A DNA stretch of 64,000 nucleotides from Spinellus fusiger (Eukaryota; Mucoromycota; Mucoromycetes; Mucorales; Phycomycetaceae). The notes beneath the pieces were generated by a model that worked only from the letters and a program-made list of their open reading frames with translations, did no database searches and was not told the DNA's origin. Positions 21,213-34,729 of the stretch are shown here, piece after piece (the stretch's first letter is position 1; each line of letters begins with the position of its first letter). The position numbers and the translations under genes were made by a program. The stretch is from positions 744,001 through 808,000 of the forward strand of contig JALLLS010000003.1 in the NCBI GenBank assembly GCA_025094145.1. Direction: 5' to 3'.

Positions 21213-23552
21213 GCTACAGCCTATAACAGAAACAAGACAACAAGAACAGAGACAGAAAAACAAAAGAAAAAGAAAGAAAACACCACAAGAAAGGTAAACA
21301 TGACTTTTGAGTTTTCACAGAAGACATAGTTATCTCAGAGACGGTAATAAAAATAAAAATAAAATCAGATATCTTTTATTGCTTACAACTACAGTCCCAT
21401 GCAATAAATGAGTGGACGAAAAATCAATTTTATTTATTTATTTTGAAAAATAAAGGTATATCTATCAGTCTAAGATATTCATAATAAATAAATAAAATTG
21501 ATTTGTCGTCCACTCATTTATTTCCTGGGACTATATCACCTCGAGACTACACTCTTTCATATCTAAACTTTGGATTAAACTACAATCCACAAAGAGAATA
21601 GTGATAGAGTTTATGAAAGAACCAAGACAGGGAAAGAAATCAAATAGCATAGAAATACTGTTTAGTTAGCCATCTCAAAGCTTGAATTTATATCTAACTA
21701 ATCATTTGTTGGTCTAATTGAAATCATTATTATATTTTTCTTTGACTTATGATGATCACATTAGACACGTACTCACGACTTGCTTTAATAAATAAAAATA
21801 TATGTTTAATAGTGTGAAAATCAAACCAACTAATACAACACACTTTAACTGAGCTAAATTTAAAGAGATTAATGTGGCTTCTATAAACGTCATGTCATAA
21901 GATAAATAGCTCTTAATTGCCCTATGTCTGAAGCTGAGACACTATGTCTGAAATTAGTGTATTAAACCTGCTTTATAGTGATATGTTTATCAATGCCTTA
22001 GTTGTTTATACAATGATTTATCTATATTATTTCAATACAATTTGGATAGTATTAATACAAGTGTGATCTCATTAGAAATAATACTCAATGATCTTTGTAA
22101 TAGCTAGTCTATAGCCCATGTTATGGTAGGACAACGTATTTCGTTCACAGTAAGCTTATTTTTGGTTGATGAGGCTATTAATTTCTTGATAAATAAAGCC
22201 TCTAACACAAATCATAATATTATATTCTCTTATGTATGCTTTTTATAGTCTATTCGGTGTGTAGTATGGTATAGTGTCTATAAAATGCGCTGGAGCAATA
22301 CCTAAAAGAATAGGTATTACTGGCCAATCATTCACTTTACCAATTAGTCTACACACCAGAAGAAAATTCTGGCTCTTAAGCAGTGACACGGGATTTCTTT
22401 TACGTCCATCCAGAGTTTTGCCATTTTATGGAACTGTGTTTAAAATCAAAGGTTTGCAAGTGTCTATATTATTATTTCTTTTTGTGGATACCTCAATATC
22501 AAATTGTATTATCAATAGAATATATTGTTTATGAATAAAATTGTTGATGGATAAAATTGTTTATTGTAATAATATACTATTACTATAGCTACTGCTGTTC
22601 TAGGCGTATTCCTTCATAGCAATAGAGTTTACAACCTAAAAGCCTTATACTTTGTTCTTAGTAGATAGAAAACCATGCTCAGGAGTATACCCTAGACAGC
22701 CTAGACACCTTAGACAGTATAGAAGGAAGAAGACCACCTTGGACTGACTTGAGAAAGAGTCTTAACCTATCTAATAGCAGGAGTGTACTAGTAATAATTC
22801 AATCAAGAGAGATAGTATGCTTACCTTGTAATTAATACTTGTTTTTAGAATAATAAGCCATATATCATCTATTAGAAAAAGAGTCAGTACTATGTCTTGT
22901 AGATTACATTGAACTCAAGCCCAGATGAAGACATTATTTACCTCGTTTACCTCCAGAAAAGCCTTTGGTGGTGCCTATCACTTCCTTCTATTGTTTTGCT
23001 TTGTTAATAATAGTACATTACCTTGCTCAGCTATGCTCATCTTGCTGAGTGTTTGAGCATCAAGTTGTATATGCAGTGTGTGAAATAACAAAAGGAGGGG
23101 ATTATCAAAACAGATAACTTTTCTTTCTCTATCCTATTGGTGTATTTATCTTAGCTTTCACTCATAAAATTCACAAGTCAAAATTCACACTCTTTTTGCC
23201 TTAAGCCTAAAGGACAGCATCAGAAACAACACTTTGTTCCCACCAAGTACTATTATTGAGAATAGTTACAATGAGGTAGGTGAAGTGATTCTAGATATTA
23301 ATTCAATGAATGACTATACTTTTCTTAATATAAGTGAGTATGGTTCTATTTTATAAACAATGATGACTAGAGTTAACTTTATAGGTTCTGTAATAGACAC
23401 ACTTTCAAGCAGTGTTATACTGCAAATAATATGGGCTCAAGGATAACACATGTTAAACAATAAATGCAGTGACTGAGTTGCAATGTCAGCTTTACTTTTT
23501 CCTTTTATCCAACTTTATAGTGTTTAATTGCACAGTTCATAGTCAGTGCTAA
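20758..23552 (-). repeat. Right arm of the large inverted repeat (about 2.8 kb)
   Basis: Reverse complement of 13072-15866. The arm contains the inner part of an LTR-like repeat, the short MITE, unassigned sequence, and the first 1.2 kb of transposon copy B. The outer limit is at TTAGCACTGAC, after which copy A and copy B diverge. Confidence 0.85.
21392..21533. mobile_element. Short foldback MITE with TA flanks, copy 2
   Basis: Mirror copy of 15091-15232. Its TIRs are about 50 bp with CAGTCCCA-like tips beside TA. It lies in the right arm of the large inverted repeat. Confidence 0.8.
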
Positions 23553-25503
23553 GACAGACAGACAGTGAAAAGGTTCTTTTCAAACACATTAGCCAACCAA
23601 AGAAATATTGTAGTTTTATTGTTCGTATATTTCTTTATATATCCCAGAAATCCTCTGTTGATATGAAACAAGAGACACGTAGGACCTCAAAAGGTTGGCT
23701 ACTCACACAGAAATTGACAGAAAAGAGAAGAATATGGGCTGACAAAAGGCAAACTGGTGGCTGTAATAATAATGGCACCATGCGAGAATACAGAAAGAAA
23801 AAAAATAGAGAAAAAGAAAAATTCAGTTGCTCAAGTCCTTAAAGCCTATCTTGTTTATACTCTAGGAAGCTGTTTGGATTAAGGTTTATTTTATTAAAGA
23901 TGTACAACTACACTTTTTATATTAGTTTGCTATTTTTTTACTATGAATTTGTCTAATTTGCTGTTCTCAAGTAATAGATATGGCTTTCATAGAACATCCA
24001 AGCAGACTGGGAAGGGTGGCTGCCCAATCCTATAGTGTGTATAATTTTGGCTTTGTATCTTAAGGCCATAGAATTCCAGAAAGTGATTTTGTTGTAAAAA
24101 AAGGTTTCCCTCTTTCCCGAAACACACATAGGACAAGAAAAAGGAAATCCATCTCTGAATTTACTGAGATGTTATTATCGTATAGCTTCGATCCTTATAG
24201 CTTAAAAGGATATATAAAAGTAGCCTCAAAATCTATACTATGTAGCTTTGTAAAATATATCCTTTATTCTGTAATAAAGAGTACTAAGGTTATCAACAAG
24301 ACCACTAGAGAGATGAATCTGTAGTTGTTTGGTCTCTAGAAGGGACAAAGAAATAGAGTATTAGTACAAAGGCTGCTCTAAGGAAATCAAAGAGGTTACA
24401 TGAACAGGAACACAACACACGATTTGATCACAACGGGTAACTAGGCAACTGTTCTTTAAGCAATTCTTTTCTTTCTAAAATGTTGTTGTAGTCTGGATTA
24501 CTTTGGTGGTTCTGATTAAGCAAATGACTTATGAAATTTCGTTTTGTTCTCTTCTGTTCGGATATTAATACCTGCCAACATTTATCTTGTTTGCCTTTAT
24601 CTGGCATATAAACCAACAGTTGTGATCTGGTGAGTTTTTGTGCATGTTTATTATGTCTGACATGTTAGTCAGTTTCTATTGTATATTCTTTTATTTTAAT
24701 AAACCCAGTGAATCCGTTACAAAGACAAAGGCAAGGAGAAGGTGCCAGTGCAAGGGTAATACGACACACACATAGAGAGTACATTAACACATTTTGAACT
24801 AATTGTTTTTACTATTATTTTATTATTGAAAAGGGGCATTGGCACCTAAAAAGATTAGAGTATGATCCTACCAAACTGCCAGTTGTTGCTTATGGCACAG
24901 GAATAAAGGTAAAAGATGCTGCCAAGTTCAAAGGTCATTGTGTTGGTTTGACGAGAATTTTATATCAATTATTGAAAAAAAGAGACAAAAAGATGGAGAT
25001 CTTCTTATGGTTGATGTTGACGAGTTCCGAACATCAAAGGTAAATGTGATTGACCTCTCACCCAATATGAAAAGCTCTTCTAATAGTTACTCTTATTTTT
25101 GTTCTCAAGATCTGCCATACTTGCAACACAGACAGCCTCACCGAGGTATTCATAAATTTCAACAGTATCCGCGCTTGCCAAAGTTGTAGAATTGTTTGGA
25201 ACAGGGATGTGAATGCATCAAAAATATCTATACAATCACAGAAGAGGGATTAAATGGTCATCACCGACCAGCTCCTTTCTGTTCAGAAGAATAGATATTT
25301 GTATTCATATTATATGTCGCCATTGAAGAAAGCGGTTTCCTTTGGAATTTGAATATTCACAGGTAAATCTACAGTTTTTATTTGTTTAAAAACTAACATA
25401 AATACATTTCACTTTATTTTCACACCTTTTCAAATCGGTCATTTTTTAAACAATTGTATTTCGACTATTTCCTTTTATATCCTAAGGATCTTTAGGTGTG
25501 TAG
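22349..25503 (+). mobile_element. TACACACC-family transposon, copy B, carrying a Fanzor-like nuclease remnant
   Basis: The left end reads CTACACACCAGAAGAAAATT and the right end ATCTTTAGGTGTGTAG. At 3.16 kb this is the longest copy in the window. The nuclease remnant lies at 24834-25294, about 200 bp before the right end. Its first 1.2 kb match copies A, C, D and E. An internal sequence near 23640-23660 (TATATCCCAGAAATCC) resembles the outer end of the short copies, suggesting that the short forms arose by internal deletion or end switching. Confidence 0.7.
24834..25294 (+). pseudogene. TnpB/Fanzor-type RNA-guided nuclease, C-terminal half, frameshifted
   Basis: Two exons (24834-25039 and 25110-25294) encode the C-terminal part of a TnpB-like protein. 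They read LPVVAYGTGIKVKDAAKFKG, HCVGLTRILYQ, then MVDVDEFRTSK, then ICHTCNTDSLTEVF, RACQSC and VWNRDVNAS. Known family landmarks are all here: the RuvC-II Glu in VDEFRTSK, two CxxC pairs of the zinc finger, and the RuvC-III Asp in NRDVNA. The intron between TSK and ICHTC has good GT/AG. One extra base in an A-run near 24970 and one missing base after NASK (near 25220) break the frame, and no RuvC-I Asp motif or N-terminal domain could be found upstream. TnpB and Fanzor proteins are omega-RNA-guided DNA nucleases that help spread their transposon. Fanzor is inferred from the eukaryotic context and intron. Confidence 0.75.
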
Positions 25504-28558
<3,055 letters not shown>

Positions 28559-29252
28559 ACCTAATAACCACCACTACTATTATTATTATGATTCATCTCA
28601 CCCACACTAAAGGGTCTATAGATCATTGACAAAGCCTTCTAATAAACGTAATTAATCTAATACCAACCTTTTCTTTATTTCATTTGTCGATGTGTTCATC
28701 TGTACGCTTATCTAGCTGTTCGTTTACTTATTATATTTACACTAAAGAAATGTAGTCTTAATTAACATAACTATTTATGTGACCATCATAGACATCTACA
28801 ACTGTCTGATGATTTTCTCTGTGTTGGCAATAAAGTTATATGTATACTCTCTGAACATTTTATCCCATTCGAAAATGAAGACTTGAACATGTCTCTCTCG
28901 GTAGCGTAATTATCATTTCTCCTGTATACACTCTTCTTTATTTAATCAATGCCAGAAATACTTGCTCATATTATAGCAGACCTGGATGACGGTGCACCTA
29001 TGCCCTACCTCAGTGGTTATTGATAAAGGTACAAGGTGTCTGAAGATGAAGGATAAAGAGCATAACAACATCCACCATCAATTTATGTTTATTCTCTGAA
29101 ATAGTTCAGAGCTCAGTTTACTTTTATTGAACTATAAGTATATTGAGTAATAAATAACTTTCTATCCTATGAATGAGGGCTTCATTAAATTCAATAGAAT
29201 AACGATTGGTCATCGTCTGATCTTGCCATGACCAACAATGAGTCTAAATATC
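28559..29252. other. Intergenic between two convergent genes
   Basis: About 0.7 kb of AT-rich 3' flanks with no coding signal. It contains a (CTA/TTA)n-like stretch near 28570. Confidence 0.5.
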
Positions 29253-29491
29253 TTAATAGCCTTGGCGGACCTTGTTCTTGACAGAGTTATCACTGGCAAT
29301 ACCACCCTGGAAGAAGTTGTTGCCCTAGAGTAATGTGAGATCACAAATCACACCAGATGACAACTTACCAATCCACCGACACGGCCAACATTTCCGATGT
29401 TATTAGCACCCTGGTAGCTTGATCTGTAAGGGGCAGCAGAGACAGCAGCAGCGAGAACAGCAACAGTAGCGAGAATAGTAGCGAATTTCAT
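29253..29491 (-). CDS. Small secreted protein (64 residues), family unknown
   Basis: Two minus-strand exons, 29491-29369 and 29324-29253, are joined by a 44 bp intron with GTAAGT and CTCTAG. The product begins MKFATILATVAVLAAAVSAA, a classic signal peptide. The mature part is only about 44 residues, Gly/Asn-rich and without Cys (YRSSYQGANNIGNVGRVGG, then NNFFQGGIASDNSVKNKVRQ). A TATA box lies about 75 bp upstream. It is likely secreted or in the cell wall. The lack of Cys argues against a defensin- or hydrophobin-like fold. I recognise no family. Confidence 0.75.
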
Positions 29492-29562
29492 GGTGTAAGA
29501 ATAGTCGTTTGGTAGAGAAGCAAAGTAGATTTGATACTGATACTGAAGCTAAAGAGCACTGT

Positions 29563-29572
29563 CCTTTATATA
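29563..29572 (-). promoter_or_regulatory. TATA box of the small secreted protein gene
   Basis: TATATAAAGG on the minus strand, about 72-81 bp upstream of the ATG. The spacing suits a short leader. Confidence 0.6.
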
Positions 29573-31298
29573 CAAAATTGAAATGTCTTAATAGCATCGA
29601 AAGACATACTTGATTTGTTCCATCTCATGAGATTGCCCCTTTCCATTACATTCTGTGTCTATTTTTTTATCCCTTATTTTTTCACAATACTGTGCTCGGT
29701 CTTTCTTTCGTATAGCAATACTGCAAAAGAAACAGAAATACAAGGGATTTAAGGATAAGTGTCTAGGATCAAGGAGTCGATTTTCAGAGTCTATGCTACC
29801 ATTTTCTTTCTCACTGTATAAAATGTAGAACAACAAGCTTAAACTCTGTGGATCCATTAAGCTTTCTAGACTCCAGAACATACTTACAAGTCAAATGTCT
29901 AGCAATGCACTCATCTTCCACTAATAATGTTTGATGATTTAGTCCTCACATTACTATTCTCTATTGTACTATTCAAAACATGAGATGGTAAGTATATAAT
30001 TGAATTGAATTAAAGAGTACAGACAGTAGACTATCTTAAAGTGAATACTATCAGAGGGACTGCTGTAAATATTACGTTTGAATGAATTTCAACCAGCACC
30101 TCATTATGGTGACATGAAAGAATTCCATCAACTGTACATATCTATCCCTTATTGCCAACACTATCCTTCCCTGCCAATAGAAAAGGTGTTAGAATAGAGT
30201 GGCAAGCAAACAATTTCTGTCTTATTCAGCCCACTGACTCCTTTTTTTTTGTGCGTGTTTATATCTTCTCATTCTTCGCATTATACGTGTTTGCATTTGT
30301 ATGCATATGATTGTACAGCTCCTGTCCTTTTCATAGCCAATATTATTGTTGGGTTATCTTTATCCATTTTTTATTATATGCGATGAATAATTATATAAAT
30401 GACAAGCATACAATAGAAAGGGCAATAAAAGACAAGGAAATTATAATCAACCAAAAATGGACTTGTAGGACCACCTGGCATTATTAATGTGTAATATGAG
30501 TGGCAATATATTAACTATACTACCAGAAAGCATAACTGGAAATAAATGAAGATAAAAGTATCAGGATTTGTTCAGTGTTAGAATTGAGGAATGATTGGCT
30601 TTTGTTATTGTTCAACTCTATTTGTCCCATCATCTCCCTTGTTTTGTAACAATGTCTTTCTTACTGAGGCCTAATTCGAGTTTTTTTTTTTACCTATCTT
30701 TTTCATTCCATAAATAATCCAGTCAGGAGACTCTTGCTATTGCTTCTTGTTCTATTGTAATGGATTGCTTTTCTCTCTCTATTTTTAGTCACATCGTCTT
30801 TTCTGGTACTTTTAGTATCTATCTACTAGTGCCACTCTCTTTACCGACTAATCAAAACAAAAATATTGGGTTATAAACACAGATTCTACATATCTTTCTT
30901 TGTTCTCCATACATCCCATCAATAAAGAAAAGACTCTACTAACAAAACAAATATTTATGCCTCACATGAACAAGGAGATACATGTCTACTCCACTATGGG
31001 TGGATACTGGTTGTCGTCTATCATGGAGTCATTCTATCCTATGAGCTCCAAACGCCCTATTCTTCTATGCTATGGCTACAATAAAGCCAAAGATATGTCA
31101 AGCTAACACTATAAATATGCTTATAACTATAGGGCTATTTTAAAAAAGGATAGTGCTACAACAGCTAGTCCCTTACCCCTACCAACTCCCTCAATGGAGC
31201 AAACGCGTCTATGTTTTTTCTCCTTTCTTCTTGTTGGGTTTATTGAATACAGCTAGTCTAATACTAAGTTCAATGTCTATTAGATACTTCTGATACTG
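29573..31298. other. Intergenic, no supported gene
   Basis: About 1.7 kb. A 68-codon plus-strand frame at 30900-31106 and a minus-strand frame at 29588-29881 show no known motif and no splice support. T-rich tracts are common near 30240 and 30680. Confidence 0.5.
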
Positions 31299-31995
31299 TT
31301 ATAAGCACATTGTCAGCTCTTTATTAAGCATCTCGATAGCCAATTCAACATCTTCCATGCAGTACTTGTGCAAATCACGTATCTTCTCCGAAAGATGTCG
31401 CTTAAGTATTTTTGGTCTAAAGTGTATCACAATGTTATTTAACACATTTTTTCTTTTTCTTTTTTTCTCTCCTACTCCCCAGCAAATCTTACCGCTTGAT
31501 AGACATGTTTTGATAGTATTGTAAATCACATAGATTATGAACTATCTTGTGTTCAATTCCTCTATTTCTTGCTGCAATATGTAGAAACTCGAGTGTATTT
31601 TTTACTATATACAAACAATATAAGTACTAATACAAACAATATAAATATGAACATGTATATGTATGTATATATATATATATATACGTATATATATATTTGG
31701 ACATATTTATTTTATTGTTAAAGCTATAGTTATTACTTTGTGTATCAAGATGAATGCGTTTTGCAGCATTTGTTTCGATTTCATATTTTTGAAATTGAAG
31801 ACGTATTCGCTGCCAAATTTGTTTTCTTTGTCGAGGGGCACCCATCACTGCTTTACTGCCTGCTCTCAGAAATTCTCTATAGATTCTCAATGCCTCTATT
31901 TTTGGGGGTAAAAGATGCTTTTCTCGCCTAGAATTAGAGTGAGGAACAGCAGTTGGTCTGGCAGCCAACAAGACGGCGGAAGGCTTAAAGCTCAT
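31299..31995 (-). CDS. LYR-motif (Complex1_LYR) mitochondrial protein with a long C-terminal extension
   Basis: Three minus-strand exons in phase, 31995-31737, 31604-31493 and 31416-31299, give 162 residues. After a short basic N-terminus (SFKPSAVLLAARPTA), the protein reads KIEALRIYREFLRAGSK, with the L-Y-R core and downstream Phe of LYR proteins, then RQRKQIWQRIRLQFQKYEIE. LYR proteins help assemble respiratory complexes and Fe-S clusters in mitochondria, together with acyl carrier protein. The following exons add NTLEFLHIAARNRGIEHK and a charged helix (RHLSEKIRDLHKYCMEDVEL). The total is longer than many LYRM proteins (about 80-120 residues). Which complex it serves is unclear. Reading through the first donor would give a low-complexity tail, so I prefer the spliced form. 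Confidence 0.7.
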
Positions 31996-32740
31996 TTCAC
32001 TTAATGACTTCTTCAATAAGAGTACTGGAGATTTAAATAGTGACTTGACTCTATGTATTGAGTAAGAAGTGTATATCATTGTGTGTAAGGATGAAATGCA
32101 GATTGGACTGATTCTACATGTCAACACTACTGTTACTGTAGAAAGGACTATTTACACACAGTGCTTAGCAACGTCACACGCATGTTGGAGTTTTGTCACG
32201 AATACCAGTCCTAAATGTAGTCCTGTTTACCTGTTTACCTGTTTACCTGTTTACCTGTTTACCTGTTTACCTGTCTATGTGTCTATAGTTCTACAGTTAC
32301 AGTCATCCTAATCTCTTTTATTCTATCTTTGCTTACACTACAAAAGCACACTTCTCTTGGGGGGTTTTGGGCATGTTATGGGTGGGCAGCCTTAATGATG
32401 ATCAGTAGGCGGGCTCTAGATCGGCCTCTTTCTTAATCAGTGCTATTTATTCATTATCTACAGTTGTAAGTAGGCCCTAGATAAATAAAGCGCTCTTGAA
32501 ACAACACCTGTAAGCCCAGTGGGTTACGGATAGCACTCTCCTTTTTCCTTATTTCAGTCATAGATCATATTGTTTTCTTTAATCTAGAGATAAAAGGAGA
32601 TAGATATAGAAATAAATAAATAAATAAATAAATGGGATAAGTACTTTGGACGTTTATCATAATAAAAAGATTTGGTACATTAACAAAAAAAAGAGAAATA
32701 CATTAGGCTTTATCTATCTAGGAAAGCCATGGATTTTTCT
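31996..32740. other. Intergenic with an 8 bp minisatellite
   Basis: The stretch lies between the LYR gene start and the protease-like gene end. It holds the CTGTTTAC repeat at 32220-32276, a (AAAT)n run near 32610-32632, and otherwise nothing recognisable. Confidence 0.5.
32220..32276 (+). repeat. 8 bp minisatellite (CTGTTTAC)n
   Basis: About six and a half perfect head-to-tail copies. Confidence 0.95.
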
Positions 32741-34426
32741 TTATGCCTTGTAGATCTGGATACCAGCTGTGTTCGTGTCCTTCAACAGACCCAAACCGAT
32801 AAGATCATCATCGGGGTTGTAGGCAGTATAGAAGAGATTAGTGAAGCTAGAACCAAGAACCCAGTCCTTGTCAGAGCCTCCACGGCTAATACGAGTAGCA
32901 CAGCAATCGCGGCCATTGTCAATCTCACGGGTCCAGTAGACAGGGGGAATTTCAATGATATAGTCATCCAACTGCAACTTAAGGTTAGGAAGATGCTTGA
33001 TCATAGAACATTTAATGCTGTAAGTCTTGGTAGAGACATAGTGGGTCCCTCCGAATGTCTTGTGGAACTCATCAGCTATAATGGATAATTAAGTATAAAA
33101 TAACAAAACAAGACAAAAACAATTCTAGACTTACCCTGTTGAGCAGGCATGGAGATGTATTGATAAGAAGTACTAAAGGCAGCAATGGCATCAGAGGCCT
33201 GCTTAAGGACAAGCTTAGAACCGAAGCTGGCACTACGAATGTTGACATCCCAGCTCTTAACACCATCTTTCTCATCGTTGGACAACTTAAGGTAGGTGAT
33301 GTTACCGTTGATAGCTTCATTATCAACGCCGCCTAAAACCATAAAATTAGTAAAGAGATCATACATGTTGGTGAATCATTAGTATTCATTATGCCTATTC
33401 TAAGTAGATGACTAAATAAATGACTAAATAGGTGGCTAAATAGATAGATAACTATTATGTAAATATACCTACCAAGAATAAGGTAACCAGCAGGCTTATC
33501 AATGCCACTATCACGCTTGGTAACTCCTGAACCTCCAGAACTGGGAGGAGTCGTAGGAGGAGAGAGAGGGACCGAAGGAGGGAGAGGAGCGGAACCCACA
33601 GTGGGCTGTGTTGTATTCGAAGGAGCAGGCAGTTGTGTTGAGTTGGCATTGACAGAACCACTTTGGTCAAAACCACCATCTCCCGAAGTGACGTACAGAC
33701 CGAACTGAGCACTACCAACACCAGCACCTTGTTGGTAAGCATTGGGAACAAAGGCAGAGTTAGGAAGAGCATCACGCTTGGAGAGACCTAATTATGATGA
33801 ACAACGCAAAGTATGTTATGATGATAAGAATAGTAATAATATAGATAATAATAATAATTACCTGCGGAAGCAGAAGATCTGATCTTGCTGATGTTCCAGT
33901 TAACACTACGACCAAGTCCGAGATAACCATCTAAACGGTTGGTGTCAGTAACTTATCATAAATTGGGTTAGCTTACCAAAGCCATCAGCAAAACCATTCA
34001 TACGGTAGGCACCACCGAATGGCATGTCATGAACAGTAACACCCGAGAATCGGAAGGTGTCGAGGTAGACATGCGTGTCAATGCAAGAATCTCCGTATTC
34101 TACAGAGAACTTCTTGCCTGTCGAAACAGCAGTGCTAGAACGAGTAGAGTAGTAGGAGCAGCGTCCACGGCAGTTTTCAGTCTTGCACTATTGAGGATGG
34201 ACAAAATATAAATAAGTATGAGTCTACTGGAAAATACAGTATTGCTTATTAGGGCTTACCTTGGAACCACGAACCCATGAATATCCAGTGGCTAAATAGC
34301 AGTAAAAGATATGTTTTTATGAGTACTATCTCTGAGGACTGTTTATCTCTATGGACTCACCAGTATCAAAAGCCATAGTGAAGTTCTGGGGAGGGTTACC
34401 AATTTGCACTTGACCTGCGAGCTTTT

Positions 34427-34463
<37 letters not shown>

Positions 34464-34729
34464 AGTAATAATAGTAATAGTAATAGTAATAGTAATAGTA
34501 ATAGTAATAGTAATAGTAATAGTAATAGTAATTAGTCGAATGCAATTTATTGGCACACCTATTGTAAAAGGGTACTTATGATAGAACCTACCACACCAGT
34601 TGTAAGCTGTTTACCACCAGCCTTGATATAACCAACATCACGGCGGAAGAGAGGAATCTTCACAGGTTCAGCAGTAGCTGAGAGAGCAAGTTGGGCAAGA
34701 GCTGCGAGACAGAGGAAGGCAGCACGCAT
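32741..34729 (-). CDS. Pepsin-fold (A1) aspartic-protease-like protein with altered active sites
   Basis: Eight minus-strand exons, all in phase: 34729-34592, 34421-34361, 34291-34260, 34187-33977, 33930-33862, 33787-33473, 33332-33135, 33075-32741, giving 452 residues. It has a signal peptide (MRAAFLCLAALAQLALS), then GQVQIGNPPQNFTMAFDT, the flap-like FSVEYGDS, DGYLGLG, and a C-terminal WVLGSSFTNLFYTAYN, all typical of secreted A1 proteases. The first active site reads FDTATGYSWV rather than FDTGSS. At the second, where DTG/DTS is expected, it reads AIAAFSTSYQYI, so the second catalytic Asp is absent. A Pro/Ser-rich insert (about residues 215-265) sits between the lobes. It is secreted, but probably not a working protease; it could be a binding or inhibitor-like protein. 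Confidence 0.85.
34428..34532 (+). repeat. Microsatellite (TAATAG/ATGATA)n in an intron
   Basis: Near-perfect AATAGT and GATAAT repeats of about 100 bp lie inside the first intron of the aspartic-protease-like gene. Confidence 0.9.

Noticed and set aside
24428..24616. Minus-strand ORF in transposon copy B that resembles one in copy E (57663-57932)
   Set aside because: The shared part is conserved as DNA, but an indel that is not a multiple of three puts the upstream parts of the two copies in different frames. It looks like a by-product of repeat identity.
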